Below, piece after piece: positions 1-7,428 of a DNA stretch of 20,745 bases. The notes below the pieces were generated by a model. It made no database searches, was not told where the DNA came from, and saw only the letters and a program-made list of their open reading frames with translations. The DNA is from Flavobacteriaceae bacterium (lineage in GTDB: Bacteria > Bacteroidota > Bacteroidia > Flavobacteriales > Flavobacteriaceae): positions 1-20,745 of the forward strand of contig JAGLDM010000242.1 in assembly GCA_023145595.1 (NCBI GenBank), in the 5' to 3' direction. The translations under genes were made by a program, and so were the position numbers. The stretch's first letter is position 1. Each line of letters begins with the position of its first letter.

Positions 1-239
1 AAAACAATTGGGTAGTTGAAGATTTCAACACTCTCTGCTTCAACTGTTTTTGGCTGAGTTTCTATTTTAGTTTTAATAGTGTTATTGCAAAACTCAATAA
101 GATTAGGTAGCGCAGTCGGATTTGAATACCAATCTCCACCACCATCATATTTAAGTATTGCAATTTCTTGAGCAAAACTCAAAGGAGAAAAAACACAGAT
201 AAAAATGAGAGTTAAATATTTCTGCATATTATTTTTCAT
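1..239 (-). CDS. DUF4159 family secreted protein (5' part, cut by window edge)
   Basis: Only the N-terminal ~79 residues lie in the window; the gene continues past position 1. The reading frame begins MKNNMQKYLTLIFICVF, a hydrophobic signal peptide ending in LSFAQ, which suggests type I cleavage near Ala-Gln. The mature part starts EIAILKYDGGGDWYSNPTAL, which I recognise as the opening of Bacteroidota DUF4159 proteins. The biochemical function of that family is not established. Two in-frame ATG codons are possible, at 239 and at 227. The first overlaps the end of rsmE by 11 bases and the second leaves a 1-base gap, so the gene is almost certainly co-transcribed with rsmE. The signal-peptide shape fits either start. 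The family call rests on remembered similarity of a short segment, so it is good but not certain. Confidence 0.75.
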   Translation of the reverse strand, partial: MKNNMQKYLTLIFICVFSPLSFAQEIAILKYDGGGDWYSNPTALPNLIEFCNNTIKTKIETQPKTVEAESVEIFNYPIV

Positions 240-939
240 TAAAAAAGACCAAACTATGAACTGAAACTAATGCCGCAGTTTCTGTACGTAATCGGCTTTC
301 ACCCAAAGAAACTGCTTTGTATTTCTGATTTAGAGCCAATGCTATTTCCTTTGTTGAAAAATCACCTTCTGGACCAATGAGTATTGTTAATTTCTGGTTA
401 ACATATAGTTGGCTTTTTAAAGATTCTTTTTTAAATTCTTCACAATGCGCAATAAATAAATCTCCTTCATGTTCGTTTTGAATAAATTTAGAAAACGGAA
501 TTGCATCGTTTAGTTTTGGTAAATGATGCTTTAATGATTGTTTCATTGAAGAAACTACAACTTTTTCAAGACGCTCTTTTTTTATTATTTTCCGTTCAGA
601 ATGATCACAAATTATCGGAGTTATTTCATCAATTCCTAGTTCTGTAGCTTTCTCTAAAAACCATTCAAGTCGGTCATTGTTTTTAGTAGGGGCAATGGCA
701 ACGTGTAAATAATAACTCCAAGGTTTTGTTTTTTCTTTTTTGGAAATAATATTTACCAAACATTTTTTATCACTCGCAATTTCTATTTGAACTTGGAATA
801 AAATACCTTTTCCATTGGTTATATGTAAAATATCACCTTCGGTTTTACGTAAGACTTTTACAATATGACGACTCTCAATTTTATCGAATGTAAATTGATT
901 TGTAGAAAGATTTATATGTGGGCTGTAAAATAATTGCAT
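229..939 (-). CDS. rsmE: 16S rRNA (uracil(1498)-N(3))-methyltransferase RsmE
   Basis: RsmE is a SAM-dependent SPOUT-class methyltransferase that methylates N3 of U1498 in 16S rRNA of the 30S subunit, in the cytoplasm. The protein has about 236 residues, the usual size. The N-terminal PUA-like part includes HIVKVLRKTEGD. The C-terminal trefoil-knot SAM site is clear: a central segment with EKATELGIDEITPI, then LIGPEGDFSTKE, then SLGESRLRTETAAL. These match the family motifs GPEGGxS and LGxRILRTETA. An upstream in-frame TTG at 942 could extend the protein by one residue, but the ATG at 939 is preferred. It overlaps the TGA stop of the upstream GNAT gene as TGATG, a typical translational-coupling arrangement. 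The gene sits third in a four-gene minus-strand operon. Confidence 0.95.
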   Translation of the reverse strand: MQLFYSPHINLSTNQFTFDKIESRHIVKVLRKTEGDILHITNGKGILFQVQIEIASDKKCLVNIISKKEKTKPWSYYLHVAIAPTKNNDRLEWFLEKATELGIDEITPIICDHSERKIIKKERLEKVVVSSMKQSLKHHLPKLNDAIPFSKFIQNEHEGDLFIAHCEEFKKESLKSQLYVNQKLTILIGPEGDFSTKEIALALNQKYKAVSLGESRLRTETAALVSVHSLVFFNEK

Positions 940-2060
940 CAATCAATAGGCATGCTATAGGTGCTTCTTTTTTTATGATTTACAGGTTGGAAATCAGTCC
1001 ATAATTGATTGATTGCAAGGTTGTCTTCAAGTTCAGGAGTTCGTAATAAGGTCTTAATGCCTTTTGTTTTGTAGGTGTTAAAATACGATTCAAAGATAAT
1101 AGAAACGACTCCTTTTCCTTTGTACTCTGGTGCAATTCCGATCAGGTAAAAAATTGCCGTATCATTGGTTTTACGCGATTTTAACATATGGTAAAGTCCG
1201 AATGGAAATAGTTTGCCATTTGCTTTTTGAAGAGCATTTGAGAAAGATGGTAATGTAATTGCAAAGGCAACCAATTTTCCGTCTTTGTCAGCAACAAATT
1301 TGATGTATTCTGGATCAATTAATTTGATGTATTTTTTTTTCAGAAAGGCTTTTTCATCTTCAGAAACCGGAACAAAGGATGATAGTTCGGCATAACTTTT
1401 ATTGAAGAGGTCAAACATCTCATCAGAATAAGGCATAATATCACTCGATTTTGTAAATTCCAATAGGTGTAAATTCAATCTAGATTGAATTATTTTAGAA
1501 ATACGCTTGAATTTATGCGGAATGATATTCTTAAAATCCATTGCATGTTCCAAATATCCTTTTGCTTTTTTTAAGCCTAAGGCTTCAAGATGTTCTACAT
1601 AATATGGATGATTGTACCACGTAATCATGGTTCCTAAAGAATCATAGCCATCGGTTAAAACTCCGACTTTATCTAAATTTGAAAACCCGACAGGACCTTC
1701 AATAAATTCAAGGTTATTGGCTCTTCCTATTTCTTTAACTTTGTTTATAAGAGCTTCAGAAACGGCAAGGTCATCGATAATATCGAACCAACCAAAGCGC
1801 ATTTTTTTAACCTTCTGCTCATTGATTTCTGTCCAATTAATAATTGCAGCAACGCGACCTACAATTTTGTTATCCCGATATGCTAATAGGAATTGTGCGG
1901 TAGCATGTTTAAAAACTGGGTTAATTTTTGTATTGAAATTGACTAACTCATCATTGATAATAGGTGGAACCCAATATGCATTTTCTTTATATAAACTAAA
2001 TGGGAATTTTACAAAGGCACGCATTTCTTTTTTAGATTTAGCCTCTTTTAGTATGATCAT
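939..2060 (-). CDS. GNAT-like protein with two acetyltransferase-type halves
   Basis: This 373-residue cytosolic protein has the pattern of a GNAT acetyltransferase. In the N-terminal half, FLLAYRDNKIVGRVAAIIN (about residues 57-75) resembles the beta-strand pair of a GNAT fold. In the C-terminal half, FVADKDGKLVAFAITLPSF is followed by IGIAPEYKGKGVVSIIFESY, which resembles GNAT motif A, where the acetyl-CoA pyrophosphate loop is usually (Q/R)xxGxG/A. The loop here, YKGKGV, is only partly canonical, so acetyl-CoA binding is plausible but unproven. Close relatives are widespread in flavobacteria with no assigned substrate. The ATG at 2060 overlaps the TGA of the upstream outer-membrane protein gene by three bases (ATGA). 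The stop overlaps the rsmE start. Its position beside rsmE does not reveal a substrate. Confidence 0.7.
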   Translation of the reverse strand: MIILKEAKSKKEMRAFVKFPFSLYKENAYWVPPIINDELVNFNTKINPVFKHATAQFLLAYRDNKIVGRVAAIINWTEINEQKVKKMRFGWFDIIDDLAVSEALINKVKEIGRANNLEFIEGPVGFSNLDKVGVLTDGYDSLGTMITWYNHPYYVEHLEALGLKKAKGYLEHAMDFKNIIPHKFKRISKIIQSRLNLHLLEFTKSSDIMPYSDEMFDLFNKSYAELSSFVPVSEDEKAFLKKKYIKLIDPEYIKFVADKDGKLVAFAITLPSFSNALQKANGKLFPFGLYHMLKSRKTNDTAIFYLIGIAPEYKGKGVVSIIFESYFNTYKTKGIKTLLRTPELEDNLAINQLWTDFQPVNHKKRSTYSMPID

Positions 2061-3106
2061 TTTTTCTTCCTTTTGAAAATGTTAAATATTTTCCATTTGT
2101 CACCTGACTTCACTTCTTCTTCTTCTTCTTCTTCTTCTTCTATTTTTATTTCTTTTACCTTTCTGTTTCTTCCTTCTCCTTCTCCTTCTTCTTCTCCTTC
2201 TACTCCTTCTCCTTCTTCTTCTATTTTTTCTATTTTTTCTACTTTTACTTCTATTAACTCATCTTTATGATTATCCCATCTCCAAGCAACTCCAACACCT
2301 GTAATAAATCCAGGATTTACTTGATCTAAATAAGCTCTTGCAGAAAAATCAAATTGCAAATTTCTAGAAAATAAATATGCTAATCCCGTCCCGACTTGAG
2401 GGTTGAGGGAAGAAGATGAAAGATCGCCTTGATTTTCAATAAAAACAGACAGTGATTCATTGATGGAATAGGTGGCAGTAATAATGTATGTATAAGCAGA
2501 GTTGTTATTATTAATATTGTATGCACCAATATTTGAGAGGATAATTAATCGCTTGCTTAAATTATTTTGTAAAAGGAGGGCAACTCTAGGGGTCATATCA
2601 CTTTCTTGATAATCGGTATTCACCCAATTTGTGTTAACACCTATATAGATTCCAATAGAAGGAATCCATCGGTTTTTATCATATCGTGTGCGTTTTTTCC
2701 AACTTCTAATTTCTTTGGAGTGGTTTATATAATCTCGTTGATAGATAAGATATTTAAAACCAAAATTCAGTTGACTTACACCACTTATTTGTGTGCTAGA
2801 TTTAAATGTATTATTAAATTGAAAATCATTGTATTGGTAAACAATTTGGCCGTTAATTTCAAATCGTTCATTAAATACGCCACACCTTGTAAATAAACTA
2901 GCTCCCCTCGGATTTATTGTAGAAAATAATTCTTCTGACCCCGTATTCCCATAAAACAACCCTGATTCAAATTGAAGAACACCGGTGCCAACAGAATAAG
3001 GACTCTCAGAGTTCCCTGGTCTTTTGGAATTGATAATATCGGTGTATTGTGCATTAATGTATTGATTACAACCAAGTAGTATTAAAAAAAACCAAATTTT
3101 TTTCAT
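2057..3106 (-). CDS. Outer-membrane 'transporter' family protein with low-complexity charged tail
   Basis: This is a 349-residue exported protein. It begins MKKIWFFLILLGCNQYINA, a signal peptide with likely cleavage before QYTDIINSKRPGNS. The LLGC stretch could also be read as a poor lipobox. The opening (SKRPGNSESPYSVGTGVLQFESGLFY) and the alternating aromatic/polar strands up to about residue 278 resemble the MetA-pathway 'transporter' family of small outer-membrane barrels common in flavobacteria. Its substrate is unknown. After the last strand-like segment (VGVAWRWDNHKDEL) comes a roughly 70-residue tail. The tail has a Glu/Gly tract, a basic patch, a run of nine Glu and a final Lys/Arg-rich end (FKRKKK). 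It is encoded by GAA/GGA trinucleotide repeats. The gene heads the minus-strand operon and overlaps the next gene by four bases. Confidence 0.75.
   Translation of the reverse strand: MKKIWFFLILLGCNQYINAQYTDIINSKRPGNSESPYSVGTGVLQFESGLFYGNTGSEELFSTINPRGASLFTRCGVFNERFEINGQIVYQYNDFQFNNTFKSSTQISGVSQLNFGFKYLIYQRDYINHSKEIRSWKKRTRYDKNRWIPSIGIYIGVNTNWVNTDYQESDMTPRVALLLQNNLSKRLIILSNIGAYNINNNNSAYTYIITATYSINESLSVFIENQGDLSSSSLNPQVGTGLAYLFSRNLQFDFSARAYLDQVNPGFITGVGVAWRWDNHKDELIEVKVEKIEKIEEEGEGVEGEEEGEGEGRNRKVKEIKIEEEEEEEEEVKSGDKWKIFNIFKRKKK
2114..2140 (-). repeat. (GAA)9 trinucleotide microsatellite inside a coding region
   Basis: There are nine uninterrupted GAA codons on the minus strand, seen as CTT/TTC repeats on the plus strand. 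They encode a run of nine Glu near the C-terminus of the outer-membrane protein. The repeat unit is three bases, so copy-number change would alter tail length without breaking the frame. Confidence 0.95.
2171..2221 (-). repeat. Imperfect GAA/GGA trinucleotide repeat
   Basis: Seventeen consecutive codons on the minus strand are GAA or GGA, apart from a single GTA. They encode EEEGEGVEGEEEGEGEG. The unit has alternated between GAA and GGA, which suggests expansion of a simple repeat followed by point changes. It lies 30 bases upstream, in the gene's sense, of the perfect (GAA)9 tract. Confidence 0.9.
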
Positions 3107-3220
3107 GCGTTTATATTATTACTTTTTAAAATCACCCTTAATAAGCAGTAGTAAGTTCACTATTAATAATTTTTGTTTTATAAAAAACTCCCTTTTTATA
3201 AATAAGAGGTTAATAGATGC

Positions 3221-3228
3221 CAAATATA
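3221..3228 (-). promoter_or_regulatory. Candidate Bacteroidetes -7 box for the minus-strand operon
   Basis: The minus strand reads TATATTTG, an exact match to the Bacteroidetes consensus TAnnTTTG. It lies about 115 bases before the ATG of the outer-membrane protein gene. No clear TTTG -33 box was found at the usual distance, so this rests on the -7 element alone. The intergenic span 3107-3298 also holds a perfect 8-bp AT inverted repeat (TATAAAAA / TTTTTATA, 3179-3200) of unknown meaning. Confidence 0.35.
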
Positions 3229-3270
3229 AGATTTTATCAGAGTAAACGTTTTAAGTTGTACTCAAATTGT

Positions 3271-3278
3271 TATTTTTG
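3271..3278 (+). promoter_or_regulatory. Candidate Bacteroidetes -7 box for the DUF4834-yfhO unit
   Basis: TATTTTTG matches TAnnTTTG exactly and lies 20 bases before the ATG at 3299, a suitable distance for a short leader. A TTG at 3256-3258 is closer than the usual -33 spacing. The location, divergent from the other operon, supports a promoter here. Confidence 0.45.
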
Positions 3279-3298
3279 GGGTAAATTTTAAAAGAATT

Positions 3299-3568
3299 AT
3301 GCAGGAAGCATCAGTGCAAGGGTTTGTAAGAACGATTTTTATCATAGTAGTGATTTATTATGTGCTAAAAGTTATTGGGAGATTTGTTGCACCTATGATT
3401 ATAAAAAAAGCAGCCAGTAAGTTTGAGGAACGTGTTAAAAATCAGCAACAGTCGGCAGAACCAAAAGAAAAAGTAGGTGAAACAACGATTGATAAAAAAC
3501 CAAACGCCTCAAAAACTTCGAACGACAGTGTAGGAGAGTATGTAGATTTTGAAGAGGTTGATGAGTAA
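3299..3568 (+). CDS. DUF4834 family small membrane protein
   Basis: This 89-residue protein has one N-terminal membrane helix (about residues 10-30, VRTIFIIVVIYYVLKVIGRF). A basic, probably cytoplasmic stretch follows (KKAASKFEERVKNQQQ), then a polar linker and an acidic end, VGEYVDFEEVDE. The single helix plus the conserved GEYVDFEE terminus match the DUF4834 family known in Bacteroidota, which has no assigned function. It is immediately upstream of, and in the same direction as, the yfhO-like gene (88-base gap). From memory this pairing recurs in flavobacteria, which hints at a shared role in the envelope. The ATG at 3299 is the only sensible start and gives the membrane helix at the expected place. 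Confidence 0.8.
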   Translation: MQEASVQGFVRTIFIIVVIYYVLKVIGRFVAPMIIKKAASKFEERVKNQQQSAEPKEKVGETTIDKKPNASKTSNDSVGEYVDFEEVDE

Positions 3569-3573
3569 TAATT

Positions 3574-3605
3574 AATTACGAATTACGAATTCCAAAATTC
3601 CAAAT
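3574..3605. repeat. Short direct repeats in the DUF4834-yfhO gap
   Basis: AATTACG occurs twice in tandem (3574-3580 and 3581-3587), followed by a doubled ATTCCAAA-like unit. Similar AATTACGAATTACGAATTCC strings are familiar in flavobacterial intergenic DNA. No function can be assigned from one copy. Confidence 0.5.
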
Positions 3606-3656
3606 AGAAAGAAGAACCAATTAACAGTAGAATCCATTATTTAAGGATAAGACCAA

Positions 3657-6089
3657 ATGCAAATAAAAAAAGTAATTCCATATATCATTGCAATTTTAAT
3701 TTTTACAATTGTATCACTAACATACTTTTCTCCAGTTTTAGAAGGTAAAAAAATTAAACAAAGCGATATCACCCAATTTATAGGATCTTCTAAAGAAATT
3801 GTTGATTTTAGAAAGCAACATGGAGAAGAACCCTATTGGACCAACACCTCTTTTGGAGGAATGCCATCTTATGCGGTGAGTACCTATTATCCGAATAATT
3901 TCATAAAAAAAATTGACAGCGTTTTACGATTTTTGCCAAGACCAGCAGATTACCTGTTTTTATATTTCTTCGGTTTTTTTATTCTGTTAACGGTTTTAAA
4001 AGTTGATTGGAAATTGGCAATATTTGGAGCCTTAGGGTTTGGACTTTCCACGTATCTTATCATTATTTTAGGAGTTGGGCACAATGCAAAAGCGCACGCA
4101 ATTGCTTATATGCCTTTAGTGTTGTCGGGGATATTGTTGGTGTTTCAAAAAAAACAGTTACTCGGGTTTATAGTAACCGCTGTGGCAATGTCACTTGAAT
4201 TGGCGGCAAGCCATATTCAAATGACCTATTACTTAATGTTTATAGTGCTTATTTTCGGAATTGTGCAACTAATAGAATCTGTCAAGAAAAATGAATTAAA
4301 AATCTTTGCAAAGAGTATTAGTATTCTAATTGCTGCTGTAGTTATTGCTATTGGCACCAATGCGACTAGTTTATTAGCAACAAAAGAATATGCCAAACAT
4401 AGTACTCGAAGTCAGAGTGAATTAACCATTACTCCAGACGGTTCAGAAAAAGCGGTTACCTCTGGATTATCATCCGATTATATCACTGAATACAGTTACG
4501 GGAAACTAGAAACTTTTAATTTGTTTATTCCACGTTTTATGGGTGGTACAACCCATGAACCGGTAGAGAATAGTGAGTTGCTCTCCTTTCTTCAAGATGC
4601 TATAAAAAAAGGCTTAGATGTTGGTGATGCTCAATATTTAATGCAGATTTCTTCAATGTATTGGGGAGACCAACCTATTGTTGCGGCTCCAGCCTATATT
4701 GGTTCTATTTTTATTTTCTTATTTGTGTTGGCGCTTTTTGTAGTGAAAGGAAAATATAAATATTGGTTACTCGCAGCAACTATATTTTCAATTTTGATGA
4801 GTTGGGGTAAAAACAATGCATTGCTCACCGATTTCTTTATCAACTATGTTCCGTTGTATAACAAGTTTAGAGCAGTTTCCTCCATCCAAGTAATTGCTGA
4901 ATTGTGTATTCCACTATTGGCTGTTTTAGGACTGAAGGAACTTGTTTTTGGAGAAATTACAAAAGAGAAATCTTTAAAAGCTTTGAAAAACACCACCATG
5001 ATTGTAGGTGGATTTGCCTTGTTGTTTGTCTTATTAGGAACCAACCTTTTTGATTTTGTTACTCCGATTGATGAACAAATAGATGAACAGATTTCAGGCT
5101 ATTTAGATGCTATTGTCGCAGATAGACAAACGTTGTTTTTTAATGATAGTCTTCGTTCTTTTGTTTTTGTAATGGCAGCAGCAGGATTACTTTGGGCTTA
5201 TTTAAAAGGTCAAATAAAGCAAATCATTTTGGTAGGGTCTTTAACAGTTTTGGTTTTAATCGATTTGGTAAATGTTGATAAAGGTTATGTAAATGACGAT
5301 TATTTTACTTCGGCTAGAAAAGTATCTCGGCCATTTACAGCATCGAAAGTCGATAAGCAAATCCTTAAAGATAAAAGCCATTATCGAGTTGCCAATTTCA
5401 ATAGTAATTTGATGGCAGACGGACGTACTTCTTATTTTCATAAGTCGATTGGTGGTTACCATGCTGCAAAATTAGGACGATACCAAGAGTTATACGATTT
5501 TCATATTTCGAAAAGTAATTTGCAAGTGCTGAACATGTTAAATGTTAAGTACGTGATTGGTGCAAACGATAAAGGTGAAGAAGTTGTGGATCTAAACGCC
5601 AATGCAAACGGCAATGCTTGGTTTATTCAGAATGTAAAATTTGTAAATTCTGCGGATGAAGAAATAAAAGTATTGGACAGTTTAAATACTAAAACGGCTG
5701 TTGTTGTAAGTTCTAGCTTTGCTTCAGAAATAAAGAATAAATATCAACAGGATAGTACGGCAACTATTTCTTTAACCCATTATCAGGCAAATGAATTGAA
5801 ATATGAAAGTTCATCAAACGAGAATCAGTTTGCAGTGTTTTCAGAAATTTATTATAAAGAGGGGTGGAATGCATATGTAGATGGAGAATCAGCTAAAATA
5901 TACCAAGTAGATTACGTATTAAGAGGGTTGGAAATTCCTGCAGGAAAACATAGCATAGAATTTAAGTTTGAGCCAACAGTGATTAAAAAGGGAAATACCA
6001 TTACATTACTATCGTATGCATTTTTGTTATTAATTCCGATTGGTTGGTTTTTAATTGATAGAAGAAAAAAGAAGGATGAGCCATCATAA
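3657..6089 (+). CDS. YfhO family polytopic membrane protein (GT-C-like)
   Basis: This 810-residue integral membrane protein belongs to the YfhO family. The first helix (about residues 8-24) is followed by a large extracytoplasmic loop with KQSDITQFIGSSKEI and a WTNTSFGGMPSY segment. In GT-C enzymes the catalytic acid sits in this first loop, and Asp37 in the SDITQ motif is the natural candidate. About ten to twelve further helices follow to about residue 530. A soluble domain comes next (about 540-770, including LNMLNVKYVIG), then a last helix (about 778-800) with a basic cytoplasmic end. Gram-positive YfhO proteins glycosylate teichoic acids using lipid-linked sugars. By analogy this one may transfer sugar outside the inner membrane. 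It lies upstream of a glycosyltransferase, epimerase and flippase set, which fits a glycan role. The exact substrate is unknown. Confidence 0.85.
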   Translation: MQIKKVIPYIIAILIFTIVSLTYFSPVLEGKKIKQSDITQFIGSSKEIVDFRKQHGEEPYWTNTSFGGMPSYAVSTYYPNNFIKKIDSVLRFLPRPADYLFLYFFGFFILLTVLKVDWKLAIFGALGFGLSTYLIIILGVGHNAKAHAIAYMPLVLSGILLVFQKKQLLGFIVTAVAMSLELAASHIQMTYYLMFIVLIFGIVQLIESVKKNELKIFAKSISILIAAVVIAIGTNATSLLATKEYAKHSTRSQSELTITPDGSEKAVTSGLSSDYITEYSYGKLETFNLFIPRFMGGTTHEPVENSELLSFLQDAIKKGLDVGDAQYLMQISSMYWGDQPIVAAPAYIGSIFIFLFVLALFVVKGKYKYWLLAATIFSILMSWGKNNALLTDFFINYVPLYNKFRAVSSIQVIAELCIPLLAVLGLKELVFGEITKEKSLKALKNTTMIVGGFALLFVLLGTNLFDFVTPIDEQIDEQISGYLDAIVADRQTLFFNDSLRSFVFVMAAAGLLWAYLKGQIKQIILVGSLTVLVLIDLVNVDKGYVNDDYFTSARKVSRPFTASKVDKQILKDKSHYRVANFNSNLMADGRTSYFHKSIGGYHAAKLGRYQELYDFHISKSNLQVLNMLNVKYVIGANDKGEEVVDLNANANGNAWFIQNVKFVNSADEEIKVLDSLNTKTAVVVSSSFASEIKNKYQQDSTATISLTHYQANELKYESSSNENQFAVFSEIYYKEGWNAYVDGESAKIYQVDYVLRGLEIPAGKHSIEFKFEPTVIKKGNTITLLSYAFLLLIPIGWFLIDRRKKKDEPS

Positions 6090-6237
6090 CAAAGGCTACG
6101 CACACTATAGCGTTTTTTATAAGAAGTCGTTAAAAATCACAAAATAGATGTAGTTACGGATTTTGAAAGATTAGAACAATTTTGAAAAGATACACACCAC
6201 GATATTACGGGTTTTACGCAGAAAAAAAGAAAACATC
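6090..6237 (+). other. 148-base gap; possible coding remnant before the glycan genes
   Basis: No intact gene is present. One plus-strand frame between stop codons reads EVVKNHKIDVVTDFERLEQF, then a TGA, then KDTHHDITGFTQKKRKHH. The composition looks more protein-like than spacer-like. This could be the remains of a decayed gene lost between yfhO and the glycosyltransferase, or chance. No promoter box was found here. Confidence 0.25.
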
Positions 6238-7428
6238 ATGAGAATTGGAATGATTTTAGACAAAACGTTTCCGCCCGACCCTAGGGTAGAAAACGAAGCA
6301 GTCGCATTAATCAATTCTGGCCATCAGGTTTTTCTGTTTAGTTTGACGTATGATAAAAATGAAGAGAGTTCTATCATAAATAAAATTGAAGTCAAGCGAT
6401 ATAAATCCAATAAGTTGGAGTACAAATTATCAGCCTTGGCTTATACTTTTCCTTTTTACAAATGGTTGATGCAATCTAAAATCAACCATTTTTTAGTCGA
6501 AAATAAAATAGAGGCAATTCATATTCACGATATAAGAATTGCAGAAGCCACTTTTAAAGCGAATAAAAAATTGAATCTGCCAGTTGTTTTGGATTTGCAT
6601 GATAATATGCCGGAAATCATAAAATTGTATCCGCATCTTCAAAAGTTCCCAGGAAAACAACTCATTTCTCCTTTAAGGTGGAAACAGAAAGAAGAAGAAT
6701 TTATTCAAAAGGCAGATAAGATAATTACGGTTTCGCAAGAATTTGTGAACGAGGTTGTGGAGCGAACAAATATCAAAAAAGATAAAATAGTTTTGGTTCC
6801 TAATACGGTTCAGAAATCATTTTATGAAGATGCAACCATAAATAAATCAATAGTAGAAAAATACAAAGATGATTTTGTAATTTTATATTTGGGAGATACC
6901 GGATTGCGTAGAGGTTTGCAAACTGCCATTGAAGCGGTTTCATTATTGAAGTTTAAGATACCAACGATTAAATTGGTGATTGTTGGGAAAAACACCACCG
7001 ACTCAATTTTGAAAAAACAAGTAATCGATTTAGGAATTGAAAGTTTTGTTGATTTTGAAGGTTGGCAAAATGTTGAATTATTTCCTTCGTATATTGTAGC
7101 AAGTTCGGTTTGTATATCGCCTTTACATAGAAACATTCAACATGATGTTGCCTATGCGAATAAATTGTTTCAATATATGAGTTTTTCGAAACCTGTTTTG
7201 GTAAGTGACGCAACTGCTCAGAAAAATTTGATTGAAAAAACAAATTCAGGTTTGGTTCATGAAGAACGAAATTCTGAGGAGTTTGCTACAAAAATATTGG
7301 AATTATATACAGATTTGGGATTAAGAAATGAGTTGGGTGTCAACGGGAAATATTTTATTGAAAATGAATTTTGTTGGGAGAAAACATCAAAAAAGTTAAT
7401 TGAACTCTACGATAATTTAGAAAATTGA
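6238..7428 (+). CDS. Glycosyltransferase, GT-B fold (GT4-like)
   Basis: This 396-residue cytoplasmic or membrane-associated glycosyltransferase would move a sugar from a nucleotide donor to a growing lipid-linked glycan. The N-terminal Rossmann domain opens with MRIGMILDKTFPPDPRVENE, the typical GT-B start with a glycine/basic acceptor loop. IEAIHIHDIRIAEA and LDLHDNMPEI follow. The linker KADKIITVSQEFVNEVVE leads to the C-terminal donor domain. That domain shows ILYLGDTGLRRGLQTAIEAV (the start of the family-1 domain), KLVIVGKNT, and FQYMSFSKPVLVSDATAQKNLI near the C-terminus. The usual E-x7-E donor motif is not cleanly present, so donor and linkage cannot be predicted. The ATG at 6238 gives a standard start. 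The stop overlaps the next gene. Confidence 0.85.
   Translation: MRIGMILDKTFPPDPRVENEAVALINSGHQVFLFSLTYDKNEESSIINKIEVKRYKSNKLEYKLSALAYTFPFYKWLMQSKINHFLVENKIEAIHIHDIRIAEATFKANKKLNLPVVLDLHDNMPEIIKLYPHLQKFPGKQLISPLRWKQKEEEFIQKADKIITVSQEFVNEVVERTNIKKDKIVLVPNTVQKSFYEDATINKSIVEKYKDDFVILYLGDTGLRRGLQTAIEAVSLLKFKIPTIKLVIVGKNTTDSILKKQVIDLGIESFVDFEGWQNVELFPSYIVASSVCISPLHRNIQHDVAYANKLFQYMSFSKPVLVSDATAQKNLIEKTNSGLVHEERNSEEFATKILELYTDLGLRNELGVNGKYFIENEFCWEKTSKKLIELYDNLEN

Noticed and set aside
1717..2076. 119-residue plus-strand open frame
   Set aside because: It lies fully antisense to the GNAT-like gene, which has clear family patterns and overlapping operon neighbours. No family pattern is seen in the antisense product.
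2073..2270. Plus-strand open frame encoding a Ser/Phe/Pro-rich 65-residue peptide
   Set aside because: It is the antisense reading of the GAA/GGA repeat tract in the outer-membrane protein gene. Its composition is explained entirely by the repeat.
3179..3200. Perfect 8-bp inverted repeat TATAAAAA / TTTTTATA as a terminator or operator
   Set aside because: The stem is all A/T with a 6-base loop, expected by chance in such AT-rich spacer, and it lies between divergent promoters where a terminator is not expected.
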